Assembly (NCBI GenBank): GCA_021604765.1
Contig: BQJP01000001.1
Location: 124,001 to 188,000 of the forward strand
Reading direction: 5' to 3'
Length of the DNA: 64,000 nt
DNA from: Thermodesulfobacteriota bacterium
Lineage (GTDB): Bacteria > Desulfobacterota_D > UBA1144 > Nemesobacterales > UBA2774
The notes under the pieces are model-generated. The model was not told the origin of the DNA and ran no database searches. It saw only the letters and a list, made by a program, of their open reading frames with translations. Positions 52,229-60,663 of this stretch are shown in pieces (the stretch's first letter is position 1; each line of letters starts with the position of its first letter). The position numbers and the translations under genes were made by a program.

Positions 52229-53551
52229 ATGTTAATATTTAGATACCTACATTTTAGTCTGTTTTTGTTAGTTTCTATCAGTGTTTTCCCGATTAGTTCA
52301 GCTTTAGCACAATTTCAATGTCTGCCAACTTGTGTTGTGGACGATGGGCGTCACTTTGCTCTAGCCGGCATCGGTGGTTCTACACTTAATAACAGTACAA
52401 TAGAATTTGGTCTTATGTCACCTGAGGGGGCAGATTCTCTGCAGTTTGGAATTTTTGATGGAGAATCAGAAGGTAGATGGGACTCATTAAATCAAGCTGA
52501 ATTAACATTTACGGTGTTTGCTGACCCCAATGGTGATGGGAGTGGGACTATGCAAATAGCAGAGTTCATTGGAGATACAATGGCTGATAATGACTGGTCA
52601 GATTTCAATATTCCTAATAATCCAGCCGCTCAGACACCAGAAGGGGATTTTTCTTATAGACTAGTTGCAACAAACCTGAATCCGAATATGCAAGGTAGAA
52701 ACGTATTCAAAGTTAGAAGTGCGGGAGGATTATCTCTAATTGCCAATCAGCCTTTCAATATTATTGGCACTATGAACACTGTTGAGGATATATTAACGAT
52801 TTACCCTAGTTTTGATATTTTAGACCCTGGCCCCGGTTGTTTAACTGACCTTAATAACCCACTTAGTTTGTGTGATGAAGCTGATCCATCATGCTGCTTT
52901 AATGATACTACCTATAGCGGCACCTGGACTTTCTTTTTCGAAGTTCCAGAAGGTTTAACTACGCTTCAGATTTGGAACGGAGACTTTGATTTTGGCTCAA
53001 GCTCTGCTGATGCGGGACTGAATTGCTCAGCTGATGGGATAGATGTAGATACCAATGACCTAAATACTCCTGATGATGTGCTACCACCTTGGGCTATTGG
53101 AACAACAGCCGTCCTTGAAGGTCTTAGCACACCTACTGATCCGCCTGATGATATATGCAGTCCCATATTTCGGAGAAGACCGAGTGTGACAATCAATCTT
53201 TTTGATCCTTTGGGCACTATGTATACAGATGAAAATCCTTCAGGAACTGAAGAATGGGAGCTATTTAGTATTAGCTCAGATGAGCCTTTTGATCCTATGG
53301 TTAATGATCTAAGTGCAGCGGAGATAATGCCCGGTGTTTGGAGGGTGGAGATTATGGGCACGGATATTCAAAATTTGAATGCACTTCGCCTTGAATTTCC
53401 TATACTTGGTATTGATCCTGGTGGTGAGCTCCCAACTGATCCACCTCCAGCAGTAGTTCCGACATTATCACAGTGGGGACTTGTTGGGATGGCAGGTGCG
53501 TTAGGGATGTTCTCATTATTCTTTATGCGAAAAAGAAAACAAAACGCTTAA
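52229..53551 (+). CDS. IPTL-CTERM exported protein, distant relative of the 60-64 kb array
   Basis: The ATG at 52229 has GGAGGG upstream. The product of about 440 residues has a signal peptide, then FQCLPTCVVDDGRHFALAGIGGSTLNNSTIEFGLMSPEG, which parallels the CMPTCSSVDGRFLL start of the array proteins, and FGIFDGESEGRWDS. The C-terminal half includes TWTFFFEVPEGLTTLQIWNGDFD and ends with VVPTLSQWGLVGMAGALGM plus a basic tail (RKRKQ). It should be processed and surface anchored by an XrtH-type enzyme. Ser/Gln variation in the IPTL motif is within the known range. Confidence 0.83.
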   Translation: MLIFRYLHFSLFLLVSISVFPISSALAQFQCLPTCVVDDGRHFALAGIGGSTLNNSTIEFGLMSPEGADSLQFGIFDGESEGRWDSLNQAELTFTVFADPNGDGSGTMQIAEFIGDTMADNDWSDFNIPNNPAAQTPEGDFSYRLVATNLNPNMQGRNVFKVRSAGGLSLIANQPFNIIGTMNTVEDILTIYPSFDILDPGPGCLTDLNNPLSLCDEADPSCCFNDTTYSGTWTFFFEVPEGLTTLQIWNGDFDFGSSSADAGLNCSADGIDVDTNDLNTPDDVLPPWAIGTTAVLEGLSTPTDPPDDICSPIFRRRPSVTINLFDPLGTMYTDENPSGTEEWELFSISSDEPFDPMVNDLSAAEIMPGVWRVEIMGTDIQNLNALRLEFPILGIDPGGELPTDPPPAVVPTLSQWGLVGMAGALGMFSLFFMRKRKQNA

Positions 53552-53573
53552 AAATATCCACAAAGAAATTAAT

Positions 53574-53596
53574 AGGGGGCTCATGCCCCCTCTTTT
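53574..53596 (+). terminator. Intrinsic terminator
   Basis: AGGGGGC-tcat-GCCCCCT, a perfect 7-base-pair stem, is followed by CTTTTATG after the IPTL-CTERM gene. Confidence 0.8.
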
Positions 53597-53621
53597 ATGT
53601 GCCAGAAGTATTTCATCTAAA

Positions 53622-53649
53622 TTGAAAGTTCTACTTATCTCTATATAAT
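53622..53649 (+). promoter_or_regulatory. Promoter producing a probable leaderless mRNA
   Basis: TTGAAA (53622-53627), a 16-base spacer and TATAAT (53644-53649) end seven bases before the ATG at 53657, which has no ribosome site. Confidence 0.6.
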
Positions 53650-53656
53650 CTCTACT

Positions 53657-54733
53657 ATGCCTTTAAAAGACCCAATGCATCCTGATGAGATAACTGCTGA
53701 TTGGATTACTCATGCCCTTAAAGAGAGCGGATATCTAAAACACTTTTCTATAAAATCCATTGATAAAAAAATATTGGGTGAAGGTAAGGGACTCCTAAGC
53801 AGTGTAGTGCGGGTGGGTATCGAATACGACGAGCAAGAAGAAAATGCTCCAAGCTCCGTGGTGGTCAAAATTGAGCCAGAAGAAGGGGACTTTGTAGATT
53901 ATAATAATGAGTTTAGCTCGTTTCAAAGAGAGATAAAGTTTTATAGAGAAGTCGCCGCAAATGTTCCAATCCGGCTACCTAAATTTTATTACGCAGTCGA
54001 TGATCCGCCGGCTTATTCTCTAGTGTTGGAGGATTTGAGCCATTTTTCATCTGGGGACCAAGTTGTAGGAATGCACAAAGGGCAAGTTGTATCAGTGGTT
54101 GAGCAACTTGCAAGGCTGCAGTCTGCTTATTGGAACAATGAAGCGCTTTCGGAACTTAGCTGGATGCCTCGGATGAATGGTGTGAGCTTAAACTTTGCCG
54201 AGAATTGGCCATCCTTTGTCGAAAACTATGGACCTTTTCTTGATAGCAAAGCGATTAAGCTCGGTGAGAAGTTGTCTAATTTCATAGATTGGAAAAACAA
54301 CGAGATAGAAAAAAGACCTCACACCATAGTTCACGCCGATCTTCGGGAAGATAATCTTATGTTTGGTCCTCCCGGAAGTGAGGACGCTACAATTATTCTT
54401 GACTGGCAGCTCACAATTCGTAACATAGGGGCTGCAGATGTTGCCCGCTTAATCGGTGGAAGCGAGATTCCAAAGGAGCGAAAAGGGCATCAATTTGAAA
54501 TACTGAAAAAATGGCATGACACTCTTATAGAACATGGTGTAGCTAATTATTCTTGGGATGACGCAGTTTACGATTTTCGTCTGGGTACGCTGTCTTATCT
54601 CTGTTATCCTGTTCATTTCCATAAGTCCGGGATAAGTGCACAAGGGCGTTTAAAAGAGCTTATAGAGGTTATTTATCGCCGGTCTTTCTCTTGTGCTGTA
54701 GATATTGATGCAGGATCCGTGTTGCCGGATTGA
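53657..54733 (+). CDS. Aminoglycoside-phosphotransferase-like kinase (ecdysteroid-kinase-like)
   Basis: The 358-residue protein has the APH fold: an N-lobe with ILGEGKGLLSSVVRVGI and VVVKIEPEEG, the LVLEDLSHFSSGDQVVGM hinge, and the catalytic loop HADLREDNLMFGPPG with Asp and the metal-binding Asp in ILDWQLTIRNIG. The EDLS and HADLRxDNL motifs are typical of EcKL/choline-kinase-like enzymes. Substrates could be small alcohols or antibiotics; none is implied by context. It is cytoplasmic. Confidence 0.85.
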   Translation: MPLKDPMHPDEITADWITHALKESGYLKHFSIKSIDKKILGEGKGLLSSVVRVGIEYDEQEENAPSSVVVKIEPEEGDFVDYNNEFSSFQREIKFYREVAANVPIRLPKFYYAVDDPPAYSLVLEDLSHFSSGDQVVGMHKGQVVSVVEQLARLQSAYWNNEALSELSWMPRMNGVSLNFAENWPSFVENYGPFLDSKAIKLGEKLSNFIDWKNNEIEKRPHTIVHADLREDNLMFGPPGSEDATIILDWQLTIRNIGAADVARLIGGSEIPKERKGHQFEILKKWHDTLIEHGVANYSWDDAVYDFRLGTLSYLCYPVHFHKSGISAQGRLKELIEVIYRRSFSCAVDIDAGSVLPD

Positions 54734-54767
54734 AGAGTCAAGCACTCCTTTATAACATTTTAGCTAT

Positions 54768-55502
54768 CTACTTGAATTTAAATAGTTCGTATAGACCAGT
54801 CTTTTCTGAAAACACCTTTTCTGCATACAAGAACCCGGCTTCTCTTCCCAGTTTGATCCAGTTCTCTCTAGTTTCAGGTTTCTCAGATTCTCTTACATGC
54901 TCCAGTAGTGATTCTCCTTCTTCCTTGGTAAGTCCATTCCAGTGAATATTGTAGGTTTTCTTAAACCTTTTAAAATATAAATCCCTGTCTTCGCCTTCTA
55001 TAAAAATTGGTTCGTAAAGCATGAATATACCGTCCTCAGAAAGGGTTTCTCTTACTTTCTTCATAAACTCAAGCTTGTCAGGTGTGTCTAGATGATGGAC
55101 GGAGAAGCCAACCCATATTACGTCTTGTGGTGTTTCAATAAAATCTCTGAAGTTTATAAAGTCGGCCCTGATAAACTTCGCTTCAAGTTGGGTGTTTTGA
55201 AGCTCCTCTTTTGCAAGAGAAAGCGCTTGTGCTGAGACATCGATTCCAATATATTGCCGAGCCTTGGTTTCTTTTAAAGTCCTTGAGGAATAAAAAGCAT
55301 CACCGCATGCTAAGTCTAAAAAGGAAAAAGGTTTATCCATTTCCCTTACAAGTGTCTCTCTTAATCTTGAATAACCCGCTTTGTGAGACATGTTGTCATT
55401 CTCAATAATCTTTCTGTATATTGTCCAGTTCTTTATGAATATCTCAGTTGAGATGTCCTCTGGTATTTCAGTTTTTAAATTTATAGATTGTGGTTTGCTC
55501 AT
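54768..55502 (-). CDS. Class I SAM-dependent methyltransferase
   Basis: The 244-residue protein has motif I FSFLDLACGDAFYSSRTLKE (56-75), the acidic loop QYIGIDVSAQALSLAKEEL, and motif IV VIWVGFSVHHLDTPDKLEF with EDGIFMLYEPIFIEG. This is a typical small-molecule methyltransferase. It has its own TATAAT boxes 40-50 bases upstream, beyond which lies a perfect terminator hairpin (55576-55611), so an upstream transcript may be attenuated before it. The substrate is unknown. Confidence 0.85.
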   Translation of the reverse strand: MSKPQSINLKTEIPEDISTEIFIKNWTIYRKIIENDNMSHKAGYSRLRETLVREMDKPFSFLDLACGDAFYSSRTLKETKARQYIGIDVSAQALSLAKEELQNTQLEAKFIRADFINFRDFIETPQDVIWVGFSVHHLDTPDKLEFMKKVRETLSEDGIFMLYEPIFIEGEDRDLYFKRFKKTYNIHWNGLTKEEGESLLEHVRESEKPETRENWIKLGREAGFLYAEKVFSEKTGLYELFKFK

Positions 55503-55882
55503 AATTGTTATTCAATATTATATTTCATAAATAATCAGGGGCGAAATTATAATCAGGAAATAAAATAGAAGACGTAAAAAAAGCCCCTCTTTATGGGGTT
55601 AAAGAGGGGCTCCTACCTAATTAGCTAAATACTACCTTTTATTAAAACTTTTACTTCACATAGTTCTTGCTTTTGAAAGAATATCTAAATTTTATTGTTG
55701 CATAACTCCTACCGTTTACCAACCTACACTAAAACTTTACCACACTATTAATTAAAATGGTATATAGTGTAATAAAAAATATGAAAAAACCGTAAAATCA
55801 TACAATCTATACTCTTAATTTGATATTTTCTCTACAATCGATCATCATTTCAGAGAGCTAATTTTATTATTACAGGGAACTT
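55503..55882. other. Intergenic region with a minus-strand terminator and possible small RNA
   Basis: About 380 bases without a gene between divergent genes. The minus strand between about 55615 and 55760 has no reading frame longer than a few codons but ends in a perfect terminator. It includes a near-consensus GTAGGAG before a three-codon ATGCAACAATAA. Confidence 0.55.
55576..55611 (-). terminator. Perfect minus-strand intrinsic terminator (small RNA or attenuator end)
   Basis: On the minus strand AGCCCCTCTTTA-accccA-TAAAGAGGGGCT forms a 12-base-pair perfect stem followed by seven T. No minus-strand gene ends here. The stem therefore terminates either an unannotated RNA from the right or an attenuated leader of the methyltransferase gene at 55502. 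Confidence 0.85.
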
Positions 55883-56902
55883 ATGAGTCTTCGTCTTATA
55901 GAAATAATACTTCCAGAGGAAGAAAACCTGGAGCGTCTCCGTGAGCTTCTTGAGGGTCATCCGGTAATTGAGATATGGGAAGACCTAATCTCGGGTGAAA
56001 AGAATCTTGTGAAGATTCTGGTTAAAGCTGAGGAGTCAGAAGAAATACTTGATCTGTTAGAGAAAAGATTTTCCAAAAGCGAACAGTTTAGAATAATGCT
56101 CCAAGCAGTTGAAGCCACTATTCCAAGACCTGAAAAAACTAATAAAGACGAACCCGAAGAAGTTGTTGAGAATAACAACAAAACAAAAACCGTAGGCAGA
56201 ATCAGTCGTGAAGAGCTGTATGCCGATATGGATAGTCAGGCGAATATTACCTCTGTCTATATAGTTCTTATTGTACTTTCGTCTATTGTTGCCTCAATTG
56301 GAATTTTAAAAGACAATGTTGCAATCATTATTGGGGCTATGGTGATAGCGCCTTTGCTTGGACCCAATATGGCTCTCGCCCTGGGCACTACTCTAGGTGA
56401 TACAGATCTTATTATAAGAGCACTAAAAGCCAATCTGGTTGGTATAGTAACAACTCTTGCGCTGTCGATAGTTATTGGAATTGTCTTTTCGGTTGATCCC
56501 GGGATTGGGGAGCTTTCCTCAAGAACACAGGTAGGGCTTGGTGATGTAGCAATTGCGCTTGCTGCAGGTGTTGCGGGGACATTGTCTTTTACCAAGGGAC
56601 TTCCAAGCGCTCTGATTGGCGTTATGGTTGCGGTTGCTCTGCTTCCGCCCACCGTAACAGTTGGAATGCTCATAGGATCAAATAATATGTCACTTGTTCC
56701 CGGAGCTGTTCAGTTGGTTTTAGTTAACATTATTTGCGTCAACCTTGCTGGGGTTACTACTTTTTTCTTCAAAGGTGTTAGGCCCAGAACCTGGTGGGAA
56801 ACCAAGAAAGCTGAGAAAGCTACCCGGATTGCTTTTGTAATCTGGAGCCTGCTATTAGTCATTCTAGTTGTTACGATTTTAAAATCACAGGGTTATTTAT
56901 AA
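55883..56902 (+). CDS. DUF389/TIGR00341-family membrane protein
   Basis: The 339-residue protein has an N-terminal soluble part (1-85, MSLRLIEIILPEEENLERL), a charged linker, then membrane helices from about 125. The signature KDNVAIIIGAMVIAPLLGPNMALALGTTLGDTDL is characteristic of TIGR00341/DUF389 proteins, and ALIGVMVAVALLPPTVTVGMLIG is the second. These are widespread but functionally unknown, sometimes linked to transport. The terminator at 56907 follows. Confidence 0.9.
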   Translation: MSLRLIEIILPEEENLERLRELLEGHPVIEIWEDLISGEKNLVKILVKAEESEEILDLLEKRFSKSEQFRIMLQAVEATIPRPEKTNKDEPEEVVENNNKTKTVGRISREELYADMDSQANITSVYIVLIVLSSIVASIGILKDNVAIIIGAMVIAPLLGPNMALALGTTLGDTDLIIRALKANLVGIVTTLALSIVIGIVFSVDPGIGELSSRTQVGLGDVAIALAAGVAGTLSFTKGLPSALIGVMVAVALLPPTVTVGMLIGSNNMSLVPGAVQLVLVNIICVNLAGVTTFFFKGVRPRTWWETKKAEKATRIAFVIWSLLLVILVVTILKSQGYL

Positions 56903-56906
56903 AAAA

Positions 56907-56938
56907 CCCTATCCCATTTTTTTCAAAACAGGATAGGG
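56907..56938. terminator. Bidirectional intrinsic terminator
   Basis: CCCTATCC (56907-56914) and GGATAGGG (56931-56938) form an 8-base-pair stem. An A6 run to its left supplies the T-run on the minus strand, and it sits between convergent genes. Confidence 0.75.
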
Positions 56939-56967
56939 AATCTAATTTCAGTTTCATTACTTTAGTC

Positions 56968-57573
56968 TTACTTTTTTCTAGTATAAATAATTTCCATATT
57001 TCGGAACTCTCTTCCGTCAGGAGTATATGTATACATCTCATATGAGAAGTTGTCGGCATCGACAAATGTTGTAACACCTTTAAATGATTGTTTACCAGAC
57101 ATAGGGTCTGTATATGAACCTTTCTCAGTCATCGTTTTAGTCTCTGCATCATAACTTCCTGTGGCATTCATCATGCCTGTGCCCATATTGTCTATCCAGG
57201 TGTTTACATATTCTTTTTTTGCATTGTCATAACCAAGAATCCCCATTCCCTCAAAGAGCTGTCCCATTGATGTGCCTTTTACATCCATTTCCAGGAAACG
57301 GTCACCTAAAATCCATTTCACATCGCTAGTTCCAGTCGATGTTTCAGGCGGCGTGTTTGGAGCGGTCCAATATTTGAGCGAGTAAACCCAATTGCCTACG
57401 ATTTGCTGTAACACTTTATGTCCTTCAGCAGGTGTGGCGTATTCCTGCCACTTTGCCATATATTCAGCTTTCATTTTTTCCATATCCTCTTTTTGATCCG
57501 CCTGAGATGATACGGATATTCCGAGCGTCAGCGCTAAAGCAAATGCAAAAAGCAACAATATATTCTTCTTCAT
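56968..57573 (-). CDS. DUF1579-family exported protein
   Basis: The 201-residue protein has a signal peptide (cleavage near SQADQ). The DUF1579 blocks are HKVLQQIVGNWVYSLKYW, VKWILGDRFLEMDVKGTSMGQLFEGMGILGYDNAKKEY and NTWIDNMGTGMMNATGSYD, matching the family's lipocalin-like fold. Function unknown, perhaps lipid or small-ligand binding in the periplasm. The ATG is preceded by AGGAGT. Confidence 0.9.
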   Translation of the reverse strand: MKKNILLLFAFALALTLGISVSSQADQKEDMEKMKAEYMAKWQEYATPAEGHKVLQQIVGNWVYSLKYWTAPNTPPETSTGTSDVKWILGDRFLEMDVKGTSMGQLFEGMGILGYDNAKKEYVNTWIDNMGTGMMNATGSYDAETKTMTEKGSYTDPMSGKQSFKGVTTFVDADNFSYEMYTYTPDGREFRNMEIIYTRKK

Positions 57574-57785
57574 TGTTGATACTCCTTACTGTATTTTATT
57601 CTTTATAAAATAGTAACCGATTAATTACTGGAAAAAAGGACTTTTTTGTCAAAGCTCTTTATCTGTATTTGGTTGGAAACTATCAATTCAGTATAAATTA
57701 TTGTTGTATCCCTATTGGTATTTATCTATACTTTCTATTATTGTTTACTAAGACAATTCTCACAAAACTCAGGGGGGGCTTATAT

Positions 57786-58220
57786 ATGTCTAATGCTATT
57801 TATACAGTACTAATTTTACTGATTTTCGCCACCATGCTCGGATGTAGTCAGGGACCTGGGGATTTATCTATTCCTATGAAAGCCGGAAATTATGAAGTTG
57901 AAGTGATTAAAGTTACAAACGGAGTTGAAGATCCTAACAGCCGCAAGAAAGTAAAATGTTATAGAGAGCCGGTTTTTGATCCCTACAAAATTTTTCATCA
58001 AAGCAAAGACTGTAAGATATCAAATGTTGTACAAACTCCTACTCAAGTAAGTATGGATTTTGATTGCAAGAAGGGAACTGCTGCTGATGCAAAGGGCAAA
58101 ATGGAGTACAGTGTAGAAGGTGATAAGATAAAATGGTCAAGCACTATAACTCATATTGGTGGTCAAGAAACTGATGCCATTACTTCAGGAAGCGGTGTAT
58201 ACCTGGGTCAATGCAAATAG
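57786..58220 (+). CDS. DUF3617-family lipoprotein (fourth paralogue)
   Basis: The ATG at 57786 follows a G7 tract and opens a lipobox signal (FATMLGC, Cys20), so this copy is lipid-anchored while the other three are secreted. The 144-residue product has PMKAGNYEVEVIKVTNGVEDP, KCYREPVFD, DCKISNVVQTPTQVSMDFDCKKG and GSGVYLGQCK, matching the DUF3617 cysteine pattern. A frame extending to 57669 has no ribosome site. Confidence 0.78.
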   Translation: MSNAIYTVLILLIFATMLGCSQGPGDLSIPMKAGNYEVEVIKVTNGVEDPNSRKKVKCYREPVFDPYKIFHQSKDCKISNVVQTPTQVSMDFDCKKGTAADAKGKMEYSVEGDKIKWSSTITHIGGQETDAITSGSGVYLGQCK

Positions 58221-58279
58221 ATAAGATAGATATTAATCAGAAATCTTTATATCAAGTCCGTAACAATATTTGTCTGTAT

Positions 58280-59089
58280 TTAATATTTTTTGGGTACGAA
58301 GGTTTTCTCTAAGGTTTTGGATCTTTTATATTTTTTCTTTTTCTGAAGGGGGGGGAGTTTTATCTTTTTCTTAGGGACTTCTTTATAAGGTATGAGGTCC
58401 AGCAAATGACTGATACAGTTTAACCTTGCGCTTTTTTTGTCATTTGTATCTACTATATACCATGGTGAAAATTCTGTGTCCGTATATTTCAACATATCAT
58501 CTTTAGCCTGCTCATAGTCATACCACTTTGAGCGTGCGTACATATCCATAGGGCTTATCTTCCATTGCTTCATTGGGTTTTCGAGTCTTTCCTGAAACCT
58601 CTCTTCTTGCTCTTCGGCATTTATATCCAACCAATATTTATAAAGCATGATTCCTGATCTGATAAGCGCTTCTTCAAACCCTGGGCATATCCGGAGAAAT
58701 TCATCATACTGATAATCTGTACAAAAACCCATTACCTTCTCAACACCGGCGCGGTTATACCAGCTACGGTCAAAAAGCACTATCTCTCCCGCTGCTGGGA
58801 GGTGTGAGACATATCGCTGTAGATACCACTGAGTCTTTTCTTTTTCTGTTGGTACACCTAGAGCCACCACTCGGCAGATACGATGATTCAAAGGTTCTGT
58901 AATGCGTTTGATCATTCCGCCCTTCCCAGCAGCATCCCGCCCTTCAAATACTACGGCTATTTTTTTTCCTTCCTTCTTAACCCAGTCCTGAAGCTTTACA
59001 AGCTCTATCTGTAGTCTTCGGAGCTCCTTTTCGTAAGTTTTGTCATCAAGTTTATTTTTATTCTTTTTATCGTTTTTGTTTTTGCCCAT
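58280..59089 (-). CDS. ppk2: PPK2-family polyphosphate kinase
   Basis: The 269-residue enzyme carries the Walker A-like EGRDAAGKGGMIKRI (49-63), the lid-region arginines around TQWYLQRYVSHLPAAGEI, and the Walker B FDRSWYNRAGVEKVMGF. A basic tail (KKKIKLPPLQKKKKYKRSK) extends the C terminus. PPK2 makes nucleoside di- or triphosphates from polyphosphate and ADP/AMP or GDP; class I, II or III cannot be decided by eye. A GGAG is not obvious before the ATG. Cytoplasmic. Confidence 0.93.
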   Translation of the reverse strand: MGKNKNDKKNKNKLDDKTYEKELRRLQIELVKLQDWVKKEGKKIAVVFEGRDAAGKGGMIKRITEPLNHRICRVVALGVPTEKEKTQWYLQRYVSHLPAAGEIVLFDRSWYNRAGVEKVMGFCTDYQYDEFLRICPGFEEALIRSGIMLYKYWLDINAEEQEERFQERLENPMKQWKISPMDMYARSKWYDYEQAKDDMLKYTDTEFSPWYIVDTNDKKSARLNCISHLLDLIPYKEVPKKKIKLPPLQKKKKYKRSKTLEKTFVPKKY

Positions 59090-59233
59090 TGTAAAAAAAC
59101 TCCAGAATTAGTTATTTGAAGTTATTATAATCAGTTCTTCTTTTTACTCCAAGTTTAGTTAATTGTTCTCAGATTCATGTAAAATAGTTGAAATCGATTT
59201 ATATCAAGGACTATAAAATCAACGGAGTTCAAT

Positions 59234-59692
59234 ATGGCTAACTTAGACGCAACTGAGCTTTTAGACAAGCACCTCAAGGAAAACACTGCTAATGGCAACA
59301 TGCATCCAAGTGAAAACTGGTATGAAAAAGACTACCGAGATGCAGAAGATCTAGTTTGGGGTTTTACCGATTTTAACTGGCACTCGCTTAAGAAGATATT
59401 TGAAGAACGCTCACATGTATGGCAAGAAGCGTGCGTTTTTGTATTAGGGGAATCGGGTGCTGAGGGTTCCAAAAGAATGCTAACAGATATTTTTATAAGT
59501 GGCGGGGATAAAATAGCCTGCTATTCAGCTGTTTTTCTCTCAGACCTAAATATCTCAGAATTCTCTGAGGATGAGAAGACTAAGATAACAAGTAGGCTAA
59601 ATGAATTATATCAGGGCGAGAAGTTTAAAAAATTTGGGGATCATTACCAAATAAGTCTAGAGAAAATATTTGAAAAAATTCAAGTAAAGTAA
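59234..59692 (+). CDS. Uncharacterised protein, HEAT-repeat-like helices
   Basis: The 152-residue, fully soluble, acidic protein follows CGGAG. It has paired helices such as LVWGFTDFNWHSLKKIFEERSHVWQEACVFVLGESG and GGDKIACYSAVFLSDL that look like HEAT/armadillo repeats, the kind used for protein contacts. No catalytic residues are evident and it is not recognised. It is the last gene before the 1 kb non-coding region. Confidence 0.55.
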   Translation: MANLDATELLDKHLKENTANGNMHPSENWYEKDYRDAEDLVWGFTDFNWHSLKKIFEERSHVWQEACVFVLGESGAEGSKRMLTDIFISGGDKIACYSAVFLSDLNISEFSEDEKTKITSRLNELYQGEKFKKFGDHYQISLEKIFEKIQVK

Positions 59693-60042
59693 AAAAAATC
59701 TTAACATGCTTGAAAAATAGAATAATGAACTTCAATTTCTTCAGAGCTGATTGCGCTATGAGTAACGGGTTACCTGCTGAATCTTAATTGTACTGTGGAT
59801 TGATTTGAAATAATCAATTAATGAATGGTATTTGAGAAAAGGATGTTAAGTAAAACTCGCGACTTCTTAATATCTAGAATTAAGACTTTAATCAATATGA
59901 AATCTTGAAAACTCTTTAATTATAGTGTCTTAGCAGGTATACTTTTTAAACGAACAAACGTATGACATAATTATTGTAGTTGAATAAATGAGAATTATTC
60001 GTAGAATATAAAAAAGGTGGGAGGGAAAAAAACAATTTGAAG

Positions 60043-60058
60043 TTTTCGGGAATATTTT
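60043..60058 (+). repeat. 16-base direct repeat TTTTCGGGAATATTTT, copy 1
   Basis: The identical 16-mer recurs at 60341-60356. TATATAGT follows 5 bases after copy 1 and 17 bases after copy 2. The GC island inside AT-rich flanks and the exact repetition suggest a binding site. Confidence 0.6.
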
Positions 60059-60149
60059 CATCCTATATAGTGTTTATATATATAGAGGCATTACGTTAAT
60101 TAATTCTAAATCTTATACCCATGAAAAATTTCAAATTTTAATAGACTAC

Positions 60150-60197
60150 CTAATCCAACATTCCTATCCCTGGTCCGTTCCCTCCACCTACCGCCAT
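60150..60197 (-). CDS. Glycine-rich 15-codon micro-ORF inside an inverted repeat (speculative)
   Basis: On the minus strand ATG at 60197 encodes MAVGGGNGPGIGMLD then TAG. The GGGNGPGIG core is unlike random AT-rich DNA. No ribosome site precedes this ATG; a longer frame continues upstream (SQHPIPKSK) but lacks a start. The whole is enclosed by CCAACATTCCTATCCC and its near-complement GGGGATAGGATGTTGG (60155-60170 and 60207-60222). It could be a small peptide or a coincidence of a structured element. Confidence 0.3.
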   Translation of the reverse strand: MAVGGGNGPGIGMLD

Positions 60198-60222
60198 CTT
60201 GGATTTGGGGATAGGATGTTGG
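60155..60222. repeat. Long inverted repeat with 36-base centre
   Basis: The arms CCAACATTCCTATCCC (60155-60170) and GGGGATAGGATGTTGG (60207-60222) pair over 15 positions with one bulge. A second pairing, AATCCAA (60152-60158) with TTGGATT (60199-60205), competes with it. No T-run follows. It may be an RNA switch-like structure or a mobile-element remnant. Confidence 0.5.
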
Positions 60223-60384
60223 GAATTAAATAAATTAATTCCCTCTAACTAACCAATATTATTCATGTATTTCTCTAAATTCTTATAATTTTTTTCCATC
60301 TATTTACAGTATTTTTTTCGTATTAATAAAATTCCTTTAATTTTCGGGAATATTTTGTGAAAATTTATTGTTTTATATAGTAAT

Positions 60385-60518
60385 GGAGGATTAAGCTGTT
60401 CAAACTCTGAAAATAAATTTCCTTGGCCGCAGTTAAAAAAGACAATGGGACGGGCAACCCCATTTGCGGTTATTTGTGCTGCTTAAGCTTGAATGAGCTT
60501 GGGCAGCACTTTTTTTTA
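60385..60518 (+). ncRNA. Candidate structured small RNA with intrinsic terminator
   Basis: A weak promoter TTGTGA (60355-60360) and TATAGT (60376-60381, spacer 15) could start an RNA near 60388. It would hold a stem CCGCA/TGCGG (60427-60431, 60465-60469) enclosing AATGGG/CCCATT (60444-60449, 60459-60464), and a terminator with 14-base arms GTGCTGCTTAAGCT and AGCTTGGGCAGCAC (60476-60489, 60496-60509) and eight T. No open reading frame covers it and no plus-strand gene follows. The family is unknown. Confidence 0.5.
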
Positions 60519-60621
60519 CTCAATATTTGTGTAATTACTCAAGTGATAAGAACTCTCTACAGAATATCTATTTGAATTTCCAGGCTAAGATGGGAATTTT
60601 GGGATAAAATAGTACAAAAAG

Positions 60622-60663
60622 AAAAAAGCTGCTTCAGGGCTAGTTTGCCTAGAAGCAGCTTTT
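60622..60663 (-). terminator. Intrinsic terminator of the IPTL-CTERM array
   Basis: AAAGCTGCTTC (60625-60635) and GAAGCAGCTTT (60652-60662) form an 11-base-pair stem. On the minus strand it is followed by TTTTTTC about 35 bases after the stop of the 60698 gene. Confidence 0.85.
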
